A DNA stretch of 64,000 nucleotides from assembly GCF_050908995.1 (NCBI RefSeq), contig NC_135132.1, forward strand, positions 124,001 to 188,000, in the 5' to 3' direction. Source of the DNA: Andrena cerasifolii. Its lineage: Eukaryota > Arthropoda > Insecta > Hymenoptera > Andrenidae. The position numbers and the translations under genes were made by a program. The notes under the pieces were generated by a model that was not told the origin of the DNA, made no database searches, and was given only the letters and a program-made list of their open reading frames with translations. This document shows, one piece after another, positions 29,240-42,405 of the stretch (positions are counted from its first letter, which is position 1; each line of letters starts with the position of its first letter).

Positions 29240-30100
29240 GAAAAACTGATATTGAAAATCCGATATTGAAAAACCTATATCGAATAACTGATATTGCAAA
29301 ACCGATATTGAAAAACCGATATTGAATCCGATATTAGAACCGATATTCAAAAACCGATATTGGAGAACAAATATTGAAAAACTGATATTGAAAAACCGAT
29401 ATTGAAAAACCGATATTGAAAGACCGATATTGAAACCGATATTAGAACCGATATTGAAAAACAGATATTGAAAAACAAATATTGAACAACTGATATCGAA
29501 AAACTGATATTGAAAAACCGATATTGAAAAACAGATATTGAATCCGATATTAGAACCGATATTCAAAAACCGATATTGAAGAACAAATATTGAAAAACTG
29601 ATATCGAAAAACTGATATTGAGAAACTGATATTGCAAAACCGATATTGTTCTAAACCGATATTGAAAAACCGATATTGTAAAGCAATTATTGAAAAACTG
29701 ATATCGAAAAACTGATATTGCAAAACCGATATTGAAAAACCGATATTGAAAAACCTATATTGAATAACTGATATTGCAAAACCGATATTGAAAAACCGAT
29801 ATTGAATCCGATATTAGAACCGATATCCAAAAACCGATATTGGAGAACAAATATTGAAAAACTGATATTGAAAAACCGATATTGAAAAACCGATATTGAA
29901 AAACCGATATTGAAACCGATATTAGAACCGATATTGAAAAACCGATATTGAAACCGATATTAGAACCGATATTGAAAAACCGATATTGAAACCGATATTA
30001 GAACCGATATTGAAAAACCGATATTGTAAAGCAAATATTGAAAAACTGTAATCGAAAAACTGATATTGAAAAACCGATATTGAAAAACCGATATTCAAAA
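29240..30100 (+). repeat. 0.86-kb block, three copies in domain B
   Basis: The block matches 33,492-34,352 at offset 4,252, and most of it matches 36,099-36,881 at a further 2,529 bp. It carries GAAAGACC, GAACAACTG and GTAAAGCAATTATT in all three copies. A private difference in this copy is CTGTAATC near 30,048 against CTGATATC in the others. Confidence 0.8.
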
Positions 30101-30232
30101 ACCGATATTGAAACCGATATTAGAACCGATATTGAAAAACCGATATTGAAAAACCGATATTGAATCCGATATTAGAACCGATATTGAATCCGATATTAGA
30201 ACCGATATTGAATCCGATATTAGAACCGATAT

Positions 30233-33200
30233 TCAAAAACCGATATTCAAAAACCGATATTGGAGAACAAATATTGAAAAACTGATATTGAAAAACCGAT
30301 ATTGAAAAACAAATATTTTAAAACCGATATTGAAAAACTGATATCGAAAAACTGATATTGAGAAACTGATATTGCAAAACCGATATTGTTCTAAACCGAT
30401 ATTGAAAAACCGATATTGTAAAGCAAATATTGAAAAACTTATATCGAAAAACTGATATTGCAAAACCGATATTGAAACCGATATTAGAACCGATATTGAA
30501 AAACCGATATTGAAAAACAAATATTGAAAAACTGATATCGAAAAACTGATATTGAGAAACTGATATTGCAAAACCGATATTGTTCTAAACCGATATTGAA
30601 AAACCGATATTGTAAAGCAAATATTGAAAAACTGTTATCGAAAAACTGATATTGCAAAACCGATATTGAAAAACCGATATTGAAAAACCTATATCGAATA
30701 ACTGATATTGCAAAACCGATATTGAAAAACCGATATTGAATCCGATATTAGAACCGATATTGAAAACCCGATATTGAAAAACAAATATTGAAGAGCTGAT
30801 ATCGAAAAACTGATATTGAAAAACCGATATTGAAAAACCGATATTGAATCCGATATTAGAACCGATATTCAAAAACCGATATTCAAAAACCGATATTGGA
30901 GAACAAATATTGAAAAACTGATATTGAAAAACCGATATTGAAAAACCGATATTGAAAAACCGATATTGAAACCGATATTAGAACCGATATTCAAAAACCG
31001 ATATTGAAAACCAAATATTGAAAAACCGATATTGAAAAACCGATATTGAAAAACCGATATTGAAAAACCTATATCGAAAAACTGATATCGAAAAACTGAT
31101 ATTGAAAAACCGATATTGAAAAACCGATATTGAATCCGATATTAGAACCGATATTCAAAAACCGATATTGGAGAACAAATATTGAAAAAGTGATATTGAA
31201 AAACTGATATTGAAAAACCGATATTGAAAAACCGATATTGAAAAACCGATATTGAAACCGATATTAGAACCGATATTGAAAAACCGATATTGAAAAACAA
31301 ATATTGAAAAACTGATATCGAAAAACTGATATTGAAAAACCGATATTGAAATACCGATATTGAATCCGATATTAGAACCGATATTGAAAAACCGATATTG
31401 AAAAACCTATATTGAAAAACTGATATTGCAAAACCGATATTGAAAAACCGATATTGAAAAGCCTATATCGAATAACTGATATTGCAAAACCGATATTGAA
31501 AAACCGATATTGAATCCGATATTAGAACCAATATTCAAAAACCGATATTGAAAAACAAATATTGAAAAACTGATATCGAAAAACTGATATTGAAAAACCG
31601 ATATTGAAAAACAAATATTTTAAAACCGATATTGAAAAACTGATATCGAAAAACTGATATTGAGAAACTGATATTGCAAAACCGATATTGTTCTAAACCG
31701 ATATTGAAAAACCGATATTGTAAAGCAAATATTGAAAAACTTATATCGAAAAACTGATATTGCAAAACCGATATTGAAACCGATATTAGAACCGATATTG
31801 AAAAACCGATATTGAAAAACAAATATTGAAAAACTGATATCGAAAAACTGCTATTGAGAAACTGATATTGCAAAACCGATATTGTTCTAAACCGATATTG
31901 AAAAACCGATATTGTAAAGCAAATATTGAAAAACTGTTATCGAAAAACTGATATTGCAAAACCGATATTGAAAAACCGATATTGAAAAACCTATATCGAA
32001 TAACTGATATTGCAAAACCGATATTGAAAAACCGATATTGAATCCGATATTAGAACCGATATTGAAAAACCGATATTGAAAAACAAATATTGAAGAACTG
32101 ATATCGAAAAACTGATATTGAAAAACCGATATTGAAAAACCGATATTGAATCCGATATTAGAACCGATATTCAAAAACCGATATTCAAAAACCGATATTG
32201 GAGAACAAATATTGAAAAACTGATATTGAAAAACCGATATTGAAAAACCGATATTGAAACCGATATTAGAACCGATATTCAAAAACCGATATTGAAAACC
32301 AAATATTGAAAAACCGATATTGAAAAACCGATATTGAAAAACCGATATTGAAAAACCTATATCGAAAAACTGATATTGCAAAACCGATATTGAATCCGAT
32401 ATTAGAACCGATATTGAAAAACCGATATTGTAAAGCAAATATTGAAAAACTGATATCGAAAAACTGATATTGAAAAACCGATATTGAAAAACCGATATTG
32501 AAAAACCGATATTGAAACCGATATTAGAACCGATATTGAAAAACAAATATTGAAAAACTGATATTGAAAAACCGATATTGAAAAACAAATATTGAAAAAC
32601 CGATATTGAAAAACCGATATTGAAAAACAAATATTGAAAAAACCGATATTGAAAAACCGATATTGAAAAACCGATATTGAAAAACTTATATCGAAAAACT
32701 GATATTGCAAAACCGATATTGAAACCGATATTAGCACCGATATTGAAAACAAATATTGAAAAACTGATATCGAAGAACTGATATTGAGAAACTGATATTG
32801 CAAAACCGATATTGTTCTAAACCGATATTGAAAAACTTATATCGAAAAACTGATATTGAAAAACCGATATTGAAAAACCGATATTGAAAAACCGATATTG
32901 AAAAACCGATATTGAAAAACCGATATTGAAAAACCGATATTGAAAAACTTATATGAAAAAACTGATATTGAGAAACCTATATCGAATAACTGATATTGCA
33001 AAACAGATATTGAAAAACCGACATTGAATCCGATATTAGAACCGATATTCAAAAACCGATATTGGAGAACAAATATTGAAAAACTGATATTGAAAAACTG
33101 ATATTGAAAAACCGATATTGAAAAACCGATATTGAAAAACCGATATTGAAACCGATATTAGAACCGATATTGAAAAACCGATATGGAAAAACAAATATTG

Positions 33201-33338
33201 AAAAACTGATATCGAAAAACTGATATTGCAAAACCGATATTGAAAAACCGATATTGAAAAGCCTATATCGAATAACTGATATTGCAAAACCGATATTGAA
33301 AAACCGATATTGAATCCGATATTAGAACCAATATTCAA
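30233..33338 (+). repeat. 3.1-kb block, copy of 37,250-40,473
   Basis: The offset drifts from 7,017 to 7,029, 7,163 and 7,135 bp across the block. The first step is one 12-bp AGAACCGATATT unit gained near 37,770. The drop of 28 bp is two 14-bp units present here near 32,900 and absent from the partner. Shared rare states include GAAAACCCGATATT (30,765 and 37,790), GAAATACC (31,348 and 38,377), GAAAAGCC (31,458 and 38,488) and CTTATATGAAAAAACTG (32,948 and 40,083). Confidence 0.8.
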
Positions 33339-33569
33339 AAACCGATATTGAAAAACAAATATTGAAAAACTGATATCGAAAAACTGATATTGAAAAACCG
33401 ATATTGAAAAACAAATATTTTAAAACCGATATTGAAAAACTGATATCGAAAAACTGATATTGAGAAACTGATATAGCAAAACCGATATTGTTCTAAACCG
33501 ATATTGAAAATCCGATATTGAAAAACCTATATCGAATAACTGATATTGCAAAACCGATATTGAAAAACC

Positions 33570-36098
33570 GATATTGAATCCGATATTAGAACCGATATTC
33601 AAAAACCGATATTGGAGAACAAATATTGAAAAACTGATATTGAAAAACCGATATTGAAAAACCGATATTGAAAGACCGATATTGAAACCGATATTAGAAC
33701 CGATATTGAAAAACAGATATTGAAAAACAAATATTGAACAACTGATATCGAAAAACTGATATTGAAAAACCGATATTGAAAAACAGATATTGAATCCGAT
33801 ATTAGAACCGATATTCAAAAACCGATATTGAAGAACAAATATTGAAAAACTGATATCGAAAAACTGATATTGAGAAACTGATATTGCAAAACCGATATTG
33901 TTCTAAACCGATATTGAAAAACCGATATTGTAAAGCAATTATTGAAAAACTGATATCGAAAAACTGATATTGCAAAACCGATATTGAAAAACCGATATTG
34001 AAAAACCTATATCGAATAACTGATATTGCAAAACCGATATTGAAAAACCGATATTGAATCCGATATTAGAACCGATATTCAAAAACCGATATTGGAGAAC
34101 AAATATTGAAAAACTGATATTGAAAAACCGATATTGAAAAACCGATATTGAAAAACCGATATTGAAACCGATATTAGAACCGATATTGAAAAACCGATAT
34201 TGAAACCGATATTAGAACCGATATTGAAAAACCGATATTGAAACCGATATTAGAACCGATATTGAAAAACCGATATTGTAAAGCAAATATTGAAAAACTG
34301 ATATCGAAAAACTGATATTGAAAAACCGATATTGAAAAACCGATATTCAAAAACCGATATTGAAACCGATATTAGAACCGATATTGAAAAACCGATATTG
34401 AATCCGATATTAGAACCGATATTGAATCCGATATTAGAACCGATATTCAAAAACCGATATTCAAAAACCGATATTGGAGAACAAATATTGAAAAACTGAT
34501 ATTGAAAAACCGATATTGAAAAACAAATATTTTAAAACCGATATTGAAAAACTGATATCGAAAAACTGATATTGCAAAACCGATATTGTTCTAAACCGAT
34601 ATTGAAAAACCGATATTGTAAAGCAAATATTGAAAAACTTATATCGAAAAACTGATATTGCAAAACCGATATTGAAACCGATATTAGAACCGATATTGAA
34701 TCCGATATTAGAACCGATATTCAAAAACCGATATTCAAAAACCGATATTGGAGAACAAATATTGAAAAACTGATATTGAAAAACCGATATTGAAAAACAA
34801 ATATTTTAAAACCGATATTGAAAAACTGATATCGAAAAACTGATATTGAGAAACTGATATTGCAAAACCGATATTGTTCTAAACCGATATTGAAAAACCG
34901 ATATTGTAAAGCAAATATTGAAAAACTGTTATCGAAAAACTGATATTGCAAAACCGATATTGAAAAACCGATATTGAAAAACCTATATCGAATAACTGAT
35001 ATTGCAAAACCGATATTGAAAAACCGATATTGAATCCGATATTAGAACCGATATTAGAACCGATATTGAAAACCCGATATTGAAAAACAAATATTGAAGA
35101 GCTGATATCGAAAAACTGATATTGAAAAACCGATATTGAAAAACCGATATTGAATCCGATATTAGAACCGATATTCAAAAACCGATATTCAAAAACCGAT
35201 ATTGGAGAACAAATATTGAAAAACTGATATTGAAAAACCGATATTGAAAAACCGATATTGAAAAACCGATATTGAAACCGATATTAGAACCGATATTCAA
35301 TAACCGATATTGAAAACCAAATATTGAAAAACCGATATTGAAAAACCGATATTGAAAAACCGATATTGAAAAACCTATATCGAAAAACTGATATCGAAAA
35401 ACTGATATTGAAAAACCGATATTGAAAAACCGATATTGAATCCGATATTAGAACCGATATTCAAAAACCGATATTGGAGAACAAATATTGAAAAAGTGAT
35501 ATTGAAAAACTGATATTGAAAAACCGATATTGAAAAACCGATATTGAAAAACCGATATTGAAACCGATATTAGAACCGATATTGAAAAACCGATATTGAA
35601 AAACAAATATTGAAAAACTGATATCGAAAAACTGATATTGAAAAACCGATATTGAAATACCGATATTGAATCCGATATTAGAACCGATATTGAAAAACCG
35701 ATATTGAAAAACCTATATTGAAAAACTGATATTGCAAAACCGATATTGAAAAACCGATATTGAAAAGCCTATATCGAATAACTGATATTGCAAAACCGAT
35801 ATTGAAAAACCGATATTGAATCCGATATTAGAACCAATATTCAAAAACCGATATTGAAAAACAAATATTGAAAAACTGATATCGAAAAACTGATATTGAA
35901 AAACCGATATTGAAAAACAAATATTTTAAACCGATATTGAAAAACTGATATCGAAAAACTGATATTGAGAAACTGATATTGCAAAACCGATATTGTTCTA
36001 AACCGATATTGAAAAACCGATATTGTAAAGCAAATATTGAAAAACTTATATCGAAAAACTGATATTGCAAAACCGATATTGAAACCGATATTAGAACC
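33570..36098 (+). repeat. 2.53-kb tandem duplication, copy 1
   Basis: The sequence from 33,570 recurs at 36,099, directly after this copy ends. Offsets are 2,529 bp to about 34,900 and 2,723-2,724 bp after it. The first change is one missing 194-bp module in this copy, which has a single GTAAAGC here. The one-base step is TTTTAAACC near 35,929 against TTTTAAAACC in the partner. Confidence 0.85.
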
Positions 36099-38822
36099 GA
36101 TATTGAATCCGATATTAGAACCGATATTCAAAAACCGATATTGGAGAACAAATATTGAAAAACTGATATTGAAAAACCGATATTGAAAAACCGATATTGA
36201 AAGACCGATATTGAAACCGATATTAGAACCGATATTGAAAAACAGATATTGAAAAACAAATATTGAACAACTGATATCGAAAAACTGATATTGAAAAACC
36301 GATATTGAAAAACAGATATTGAATCCGATATTAGAACCGATATTCAAAAACCGATATTGAAGAACAAATATTGAAAAACTGATATCGAAAAACTGATATT
36401 GAGAAACTGATATTGCAAAACCGATATTGTTCTAAACCGATATTGAAAAACCGATATTGTAAAGCAATTATTGAAAAACTGATATCGAAAAACTGATATT
36501 GCAAAACCGATATTGAAAAACCGATATTGAAAAACCTATATCGAATAACTGATATTGCAAAACCGATATTGAAAAACCGATATTGAATCCGATATTAGAA
36601 CCGATATTCAAAAACCGATATTGGAGAACAAATATTGAAAAACTGATATTGAAAAACCGATATTGAAAAACCGATATTGAAAAACCGATATTGAAACCGA
36701 TATTAGAACCGATATTGAAAAACCGATATTGAAACCGATATTAGAACCGATATTGAAAAACCGATATTGAAACCGATATTAGAACCGATATTGAAAAACC
36801 GATATTGTAAAGCAAATATTGAAAAACTGATATCGAAAAACTGATATTGAAAAACCGATATTGAAAAACCGATATTCAAAAACCGATATTGAAACCGATA
36901 TTAGAACCGATATTGAAAAACCGATATTGAATCCGATATTAGAACCGATATTGAATCCGATATTAGAACCGATATTCAAAAACCGATATTCAAAAACCGA
37001 TATTGGAGAACAAATATTGAAAAACTGATATTGAAAAACCGATATTGAAAAACAAATATTTTAAAACCGATATTGAAAAACTGATATCGAAAAACTGATA
37101 TTGCAAAACCGATATTGTTCTAAACCGATATTGAAAAACCGATATTGTAAAGCAAATATTGAAAAACTTATATCGAAAAACTGATATTGCAAAACCGATA
37201 TTGAAACCGATATTAGAACCGATATTGAATCCGATATTAGAACCGATATTCAAAAACCGATATTCAAAAACCGATATTGGAGAACAAATATTGAAAAACT
37301 GATATTGAAAAACCGATATTGAAAAACAAATATTTTAAAACCGATATTGAAAAACTGATATCGAAAAACTGATATTGAGAAACTGATATTGCAAAACCGA
37401 TATTGTTCTAAACCGATATTGAAAAACCGATATTGTAAAGCAAATATTGAAAAACTTATATCGAAAAACTGATATTGCAAAACCGATATTGAAACCGATA
37501 TTAGAACCGATATTGAAAAACCGATATTGAAAAACAAATATTGAAAAACTGATATCGAAAAACTGATATTGAGAAACTGATATTGCAAAACCGATATTGT
37601 TCTAAACCGATATTGAAAAACCGATATTGTAAAGCAAATATTGAAAAACTGTTATCGAAAAACTGATATTGCAAAACCGATATTGAAAAACCGATATTGA
37701 AAAACCTATATCGAATAACTGATATTGCAAAACCGATATTGAGAAACCGATATTGAATCCGATATTAGAACCGATATTAGAACCGATATTGAAAACCCGA
37801 TATTGAAAAACAAATATTGAAGAGCTGATATCGAAAAACTGATATTGAAAAACCGATATTGAAAAACCGATATTGAATCCGATATTAGAACCGATATTCA
37901 AAAACCGATATTCAAAAACCGATATTGGAGAACAAATATTGAAAAACTGATATTGAAAAACCGATATTGAAAAACCGATATTGAAAAACCGATATTGAAA
38001 CCGATATTAGAACCGATATTCAATAACCGATATTGAAAACCAAATATTGAAAAACCGATATTGAAAAACCGATATTGAAAAACCGATATTGAAAAACCTA
38101 TATCGAAAAACTGATATCGAAAAACTGATATTGAAAAACCGATATTGAAAAACCGATATTGAATCCGATATTAGAACCGATATTCAAAAACCGATATTGG
38201 AGAACAAATATTGAAAAAGTGATATTGAAAAACTGATATTGAAAAACCGATATTGAAAAACCGATATTGAAAAACCGATATTGAAACCGATATTAGAACC
38301 GATATTGAAAAACCGATATTGAAAAACAAATATTGAAAAACTGATATCGAAAAACTGATATTGAAAAACCGATATTGAAATACCGATATTGAATCCGATA
38401 TTAGAACCGATATTGAAAAACCGATATTGAAAAACCTATATTGAAAAACTGATATTGCAAAACCGATATTGAAAAACCGATATTGAAAAGCCTATATCGA
38501 ATAACTGATATTGCAAAACCGATATTGAAAAACCGATATTGAATCCGATATTAGAACCAATATTCAAAAACCGATATTGAAAAACAAATATTGAAAAACT
38601 GATATCGAAAAACTGATATTGAAAAACCGATATTGAAAAACAAATATTTTAAAACCGATATTGAAAAACTGATATCGAAAAACTGATATTGAGAAACTGA
38701 TATTGCAAAACCGATATTGTTCTAAACCGATATTGAAAAACCGATATTGTAAAGCAAATATTGAAAAACTTATATCGAAAAACTGATATTGCAAAACCGA
38801 TATTGAAACCGATATTAGAACC
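36099..38822 (+). repeat. 2.72-kb tandem duplication, copy 2
   Basis: Second copy of 33,570-36,098, retaining both GTAAAGC units of the 194-bp module (37,435 and 37,629). The copy without the second module therefore probably lost it, because the related block at 30,233 also has two. Confidence 0.85.
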
Positions 38823-40769
38823 GATATTGAAAAACCGATATTGAAAAACAAATATTGAAAAACTGATATCGAAAAACTGATATTGAGAAACTGATATTGC
38901 AAAACCGATATTGTTCTAAACCGATATTGAAAAACCGATATTGTAAAGCAAATATTGAAAAACTGTTATCGAAAAACTGATATTGCAAAACCGATATTGA
39001 AAAACCGATATTGAAAAACCTATATCGAATAACTGATATTGCAAAACCGATATTGAAAAACCGATATTGAATCCGATATTAGAACCGATATTCAAAAACC
39101 GATATTGGAAAACAAATATTGAAAAACTGATATTGAAAAACCGATATTGAAAAACCGATATTGAAAAACCGATATTGAAACCGATATTGAAACCGATATT
39201 AGAACCGATATTGAAAAACCGATATTGAAAAACAAATATTGAAGAACTGATATCGAAAAACTGATATTGAAAAACCGATATTGAAAAACCGATATTGAAT
39301 CCGATATTAGAACCGATATTCAAAAACCGATATTCAAAAACCGATATTGGAGAACAAATATTGAAAAACTGATATTGAAAAACCGATATTGAAAAACCGA
39401 TATTGAAAAACCGATATTGAAACCGATATTAGAACCGATATTCAAAAACCGATATTGAAAACCAAATATTGAAAAACCGATATTGAAAAACCGATATTGA
39501 AAAACCGATATTGAAAAACCTATATCGAAAAACTGATATTGCAAAACCGATATTGAATCCGATATTAGAACCGATATTGAAAAACCGATATTGTAAAGCA
39601 AATATTGAAAAACTGATATCGAAAAACTGATATTGAAAAACCGATATTGAAAAACCGATATTGAAAAACCGATATTGAAACCGATATTAGAACCGATATT
39701 GAAAAACAAATATTGAAAAACTGATATTGAAAAACCGATATTGAAAAACAAATATTGAAAAACCGATATTGAAAAACCGATATTGAAAAACAAATATTGA
39801 AAAAACCGATATTGAAAAACCGATATTGAAAAACCGATATTGAAAAACTTATATCGAAAAACTGATATTGCAAAACCGATATTGAAACCGATATTAGCAC
39901 CGATATTGAAAACAAATATTGAAAAACTGATATCGAAGAACTGATATTGAGAAACTGATATTGCAAAACCGATATTGTTCTAAACCGATATTGAAAAACT
40001 TATATCGAAAAACTGATATTGAAAAACCGATATTGAAAAACCGATATTGAAAAACCGATATTGAAAAACCGATATTGAAAAACTTATATGAAAAAACTGA
40101 TATTGAGAAACCTATATCGAATAACTGATATTGCAAAACAGATATTGAAAAACCGACATTGAATCCGATATTAGAACCGATATTCAAAAACCGATATTGG
40201 AGAACAAATATTGAAAAACTGATATTGAAAAACTGATATTGAAAAACCGATATTGAAAAACCGATATTGAAAAACCGATATTGAAACCGATATTAGAACC
40301 GATATTGAAAAACCGATATGGAAAAACAAATATTGAAAAACTGATATCGAAAAACTGATATTGCAAAACCGATATTGAAAAACCGATATTGAAAAGCCTA
40401 TATCGAATAACTGATATTGCAAAACCGATATTGAAAAACCGATATTGAATCCGATATTAGAACCAATATTCAAAAACCGATATTGAAAAACAAATATTGA
40501 AAAACTGATATCGAAAAACTGATATTGAAAAACCGATATTGAAAAACAAATATTTTAAAACCGATATTGAAAAACTGATATCGAAAAACTGATATTGAGA
40601 AACTGATATTGCAAAACCGATATTGTTCTAAACCGATATTGAAAAACCGATATTGTAAAGCAAATATTGAAAAACTGTTATCGAAAAACTGATATTGCAA
40701 AACCGATATTGAAAAACCGATATTGAAAAACCTATATCGAAAAACTGATATTGCAAAACCGATATTGAA

Positions 40770-42405
40770 AAACCGATATTGAATCCGATATTAGAACCGA
40801 TATTCAAAAACCGATATTGGAGAACAAATATTGAAAAACCGATATTGAAAAACCGATATTGAAAAACCTATATCGAATAACTGATATTGCAAAACCGATA
40901 TTGAAAAACCGATATTGAATCCGATATTAGAATCGATATTCAAAAACCGATATTGGAGAACAAATATTGAAAAACTGATATTGAAAAACCGATATTGAAA
41001 AACCGATATTGAAAAACCGATATTGAAACCGATATTAGAACCGATATTGAAAAACCAATATTGAAAAACAAATATTGAAAAACTGATATCGAAAAACTGA
41101 TATGGAAAAACCGATATTGAAAAACTGATATTGAATCTGATATTAGAACCGATATTGAAAAACCGATATTGAAAAACCGATATTGAAAAACCGATATTGA
41201 AAAACCGATATTGAAAAACCGATATTGAAAAACCTATATCGAAAAACTGATATTGCAAAACCGATATTGAAAAACCGATATTGAAAAACCTATATCGAAT
41301 AACTGATATTGCAAAACCGATATTGAAAAACTTATATCGAAAAACTGATATTGCAAAACCGATATTGAAAAACCGATATTGAAAAACCTATATCGAATAA
41401 CTGATATTGCAAAACCGATATTGAAAAACTTATATCGAAAAACTGATATTGCAAAACCGATATTGAAAAACCGATATTGAAAAACTTATATCCTAAAACT
41501 GATATTGCAAAACCGATATTGAAAAACCGATATTGAATCCGATATTAGAACCGATATTCAAAAACCGATATTGGAGAACAAATATTGAAAAACCGATATT
41601 GAAAAACCGATATTGAAAAACCTATATCGAATAACTGATATTGCAAAACCGATATTGAAAAACCGATATTGAATCCGATATTAGAACCGATATTCAAAAA
41701 CCGATATTGGAGAACAAATATTGAAAAACTGATATTGAAAAACCGATATTGAAAAACCGATATTGAAACCGATATTAGAACCGATATTGAAAAACCGATA
41801 TTGAAAAACAAATATTGAAAAACTGATATCGAAAAACTGATATTGAGAAACCTATATCGAATAACTGATATTGCAAAACCGATATTGAAAAACCGATATT
41901 GAATCCGATATTAGAATCGATATTCAAAAACCGATATTGGAGAACAAATATTGAAAAACTGATATTGAAAAACCGATATTGAAAAACCGATATTGAAAAA
42001 CCGATATTGAAACCGATATTAGAACCGATATTGAAAAACCAATATTGAAAAACAAATATTGAAAAACTGATATCGAAACACTGATATGGAAAAACCGATA
42101 TTGAAAAACTGATATTGAATCCGATATTAGAACCGATATTGAAAAACCGATATTGAAAAACCGATATTGAAAAACCGATATTGAAAAACCGATATTGAAA
42201 AACCGATATTGAAAAACCGATATTGAAAAACCTATATCGAAAAACTGATATTGCAAAACTGATATTGAAAAACCGATATTGAAAAACCTATATCGAATAA
42301 CTGATATTGCAAAACCGATATTGAAAAACTTATATCGAAAAACTGATATTGCAAAACCGATATTGAAAAACCGATATTGAAAAACTTATATCCTAAAACT
42401 GATAT
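40770..42405 (+). repeat. Transition between domains B and C
   Basis: The last GTTCTAAA and GTAAAGC units of the window lie near 40,625-40,660. After them the sequence is dominated by canonical GAAAAACCGATATT runs with CCTATATC and CTTATATC units. A segment at about 40,911-41,200 is repeated at 41,895-42,184 (offset 984). The copies share the rare AGAATCGATATT (near 40,929 and 41,913) and a GATATGG unit. The variant TATATCCTAAAACTG occurs near 41,488 and 42,388. Domain C markers such as GAAAACCAATATT begin just after this segment. Confidence 0.7.
41231..41500 (+). repeat. 98-bp (7 x 14) local higher-order repeat
   Basis: CCTATATC occurs at 41,289 and 41,387 and CTTATATC at 41,331 and 41,429, each pair 98 bp apart. 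This is exactly seven 14-bp units with no 12-bp forms. The run ends at a TATATCCTAAAACTG variant near 41,488. It is the simplest multimer in the window and sits in the B/C transition. Confidence 0.8.

Larger units (their letters stand above)
27400..40770 (+). repeat. Array domain B (A-type units plus private variants)
   Basis: The domain retains the GTTCTAAA and GTAAAGC units but carries variants that recur mainly here. GAAAGACCGATATT occurs near 29,420, 33,672 and 36,200. GAACAACTGATATC occurs near 29,486, 33,736 and 36,266. GTAAAGCAATTATT occurs near 29,680, 33,936 and 36,465. GAAAAGCCTATATC occurs near 31,458, 33,258, 35,764, 38,488 and 40,395. A CCAATATT followed by CAAAAACC occurs near 31,528, 33,328, 35,834, 38,558 and 40,463. 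The shared rare variants show that the domain grew by repeated copying of segments of 0.9 to 3 kb. Confidence 0.75.
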
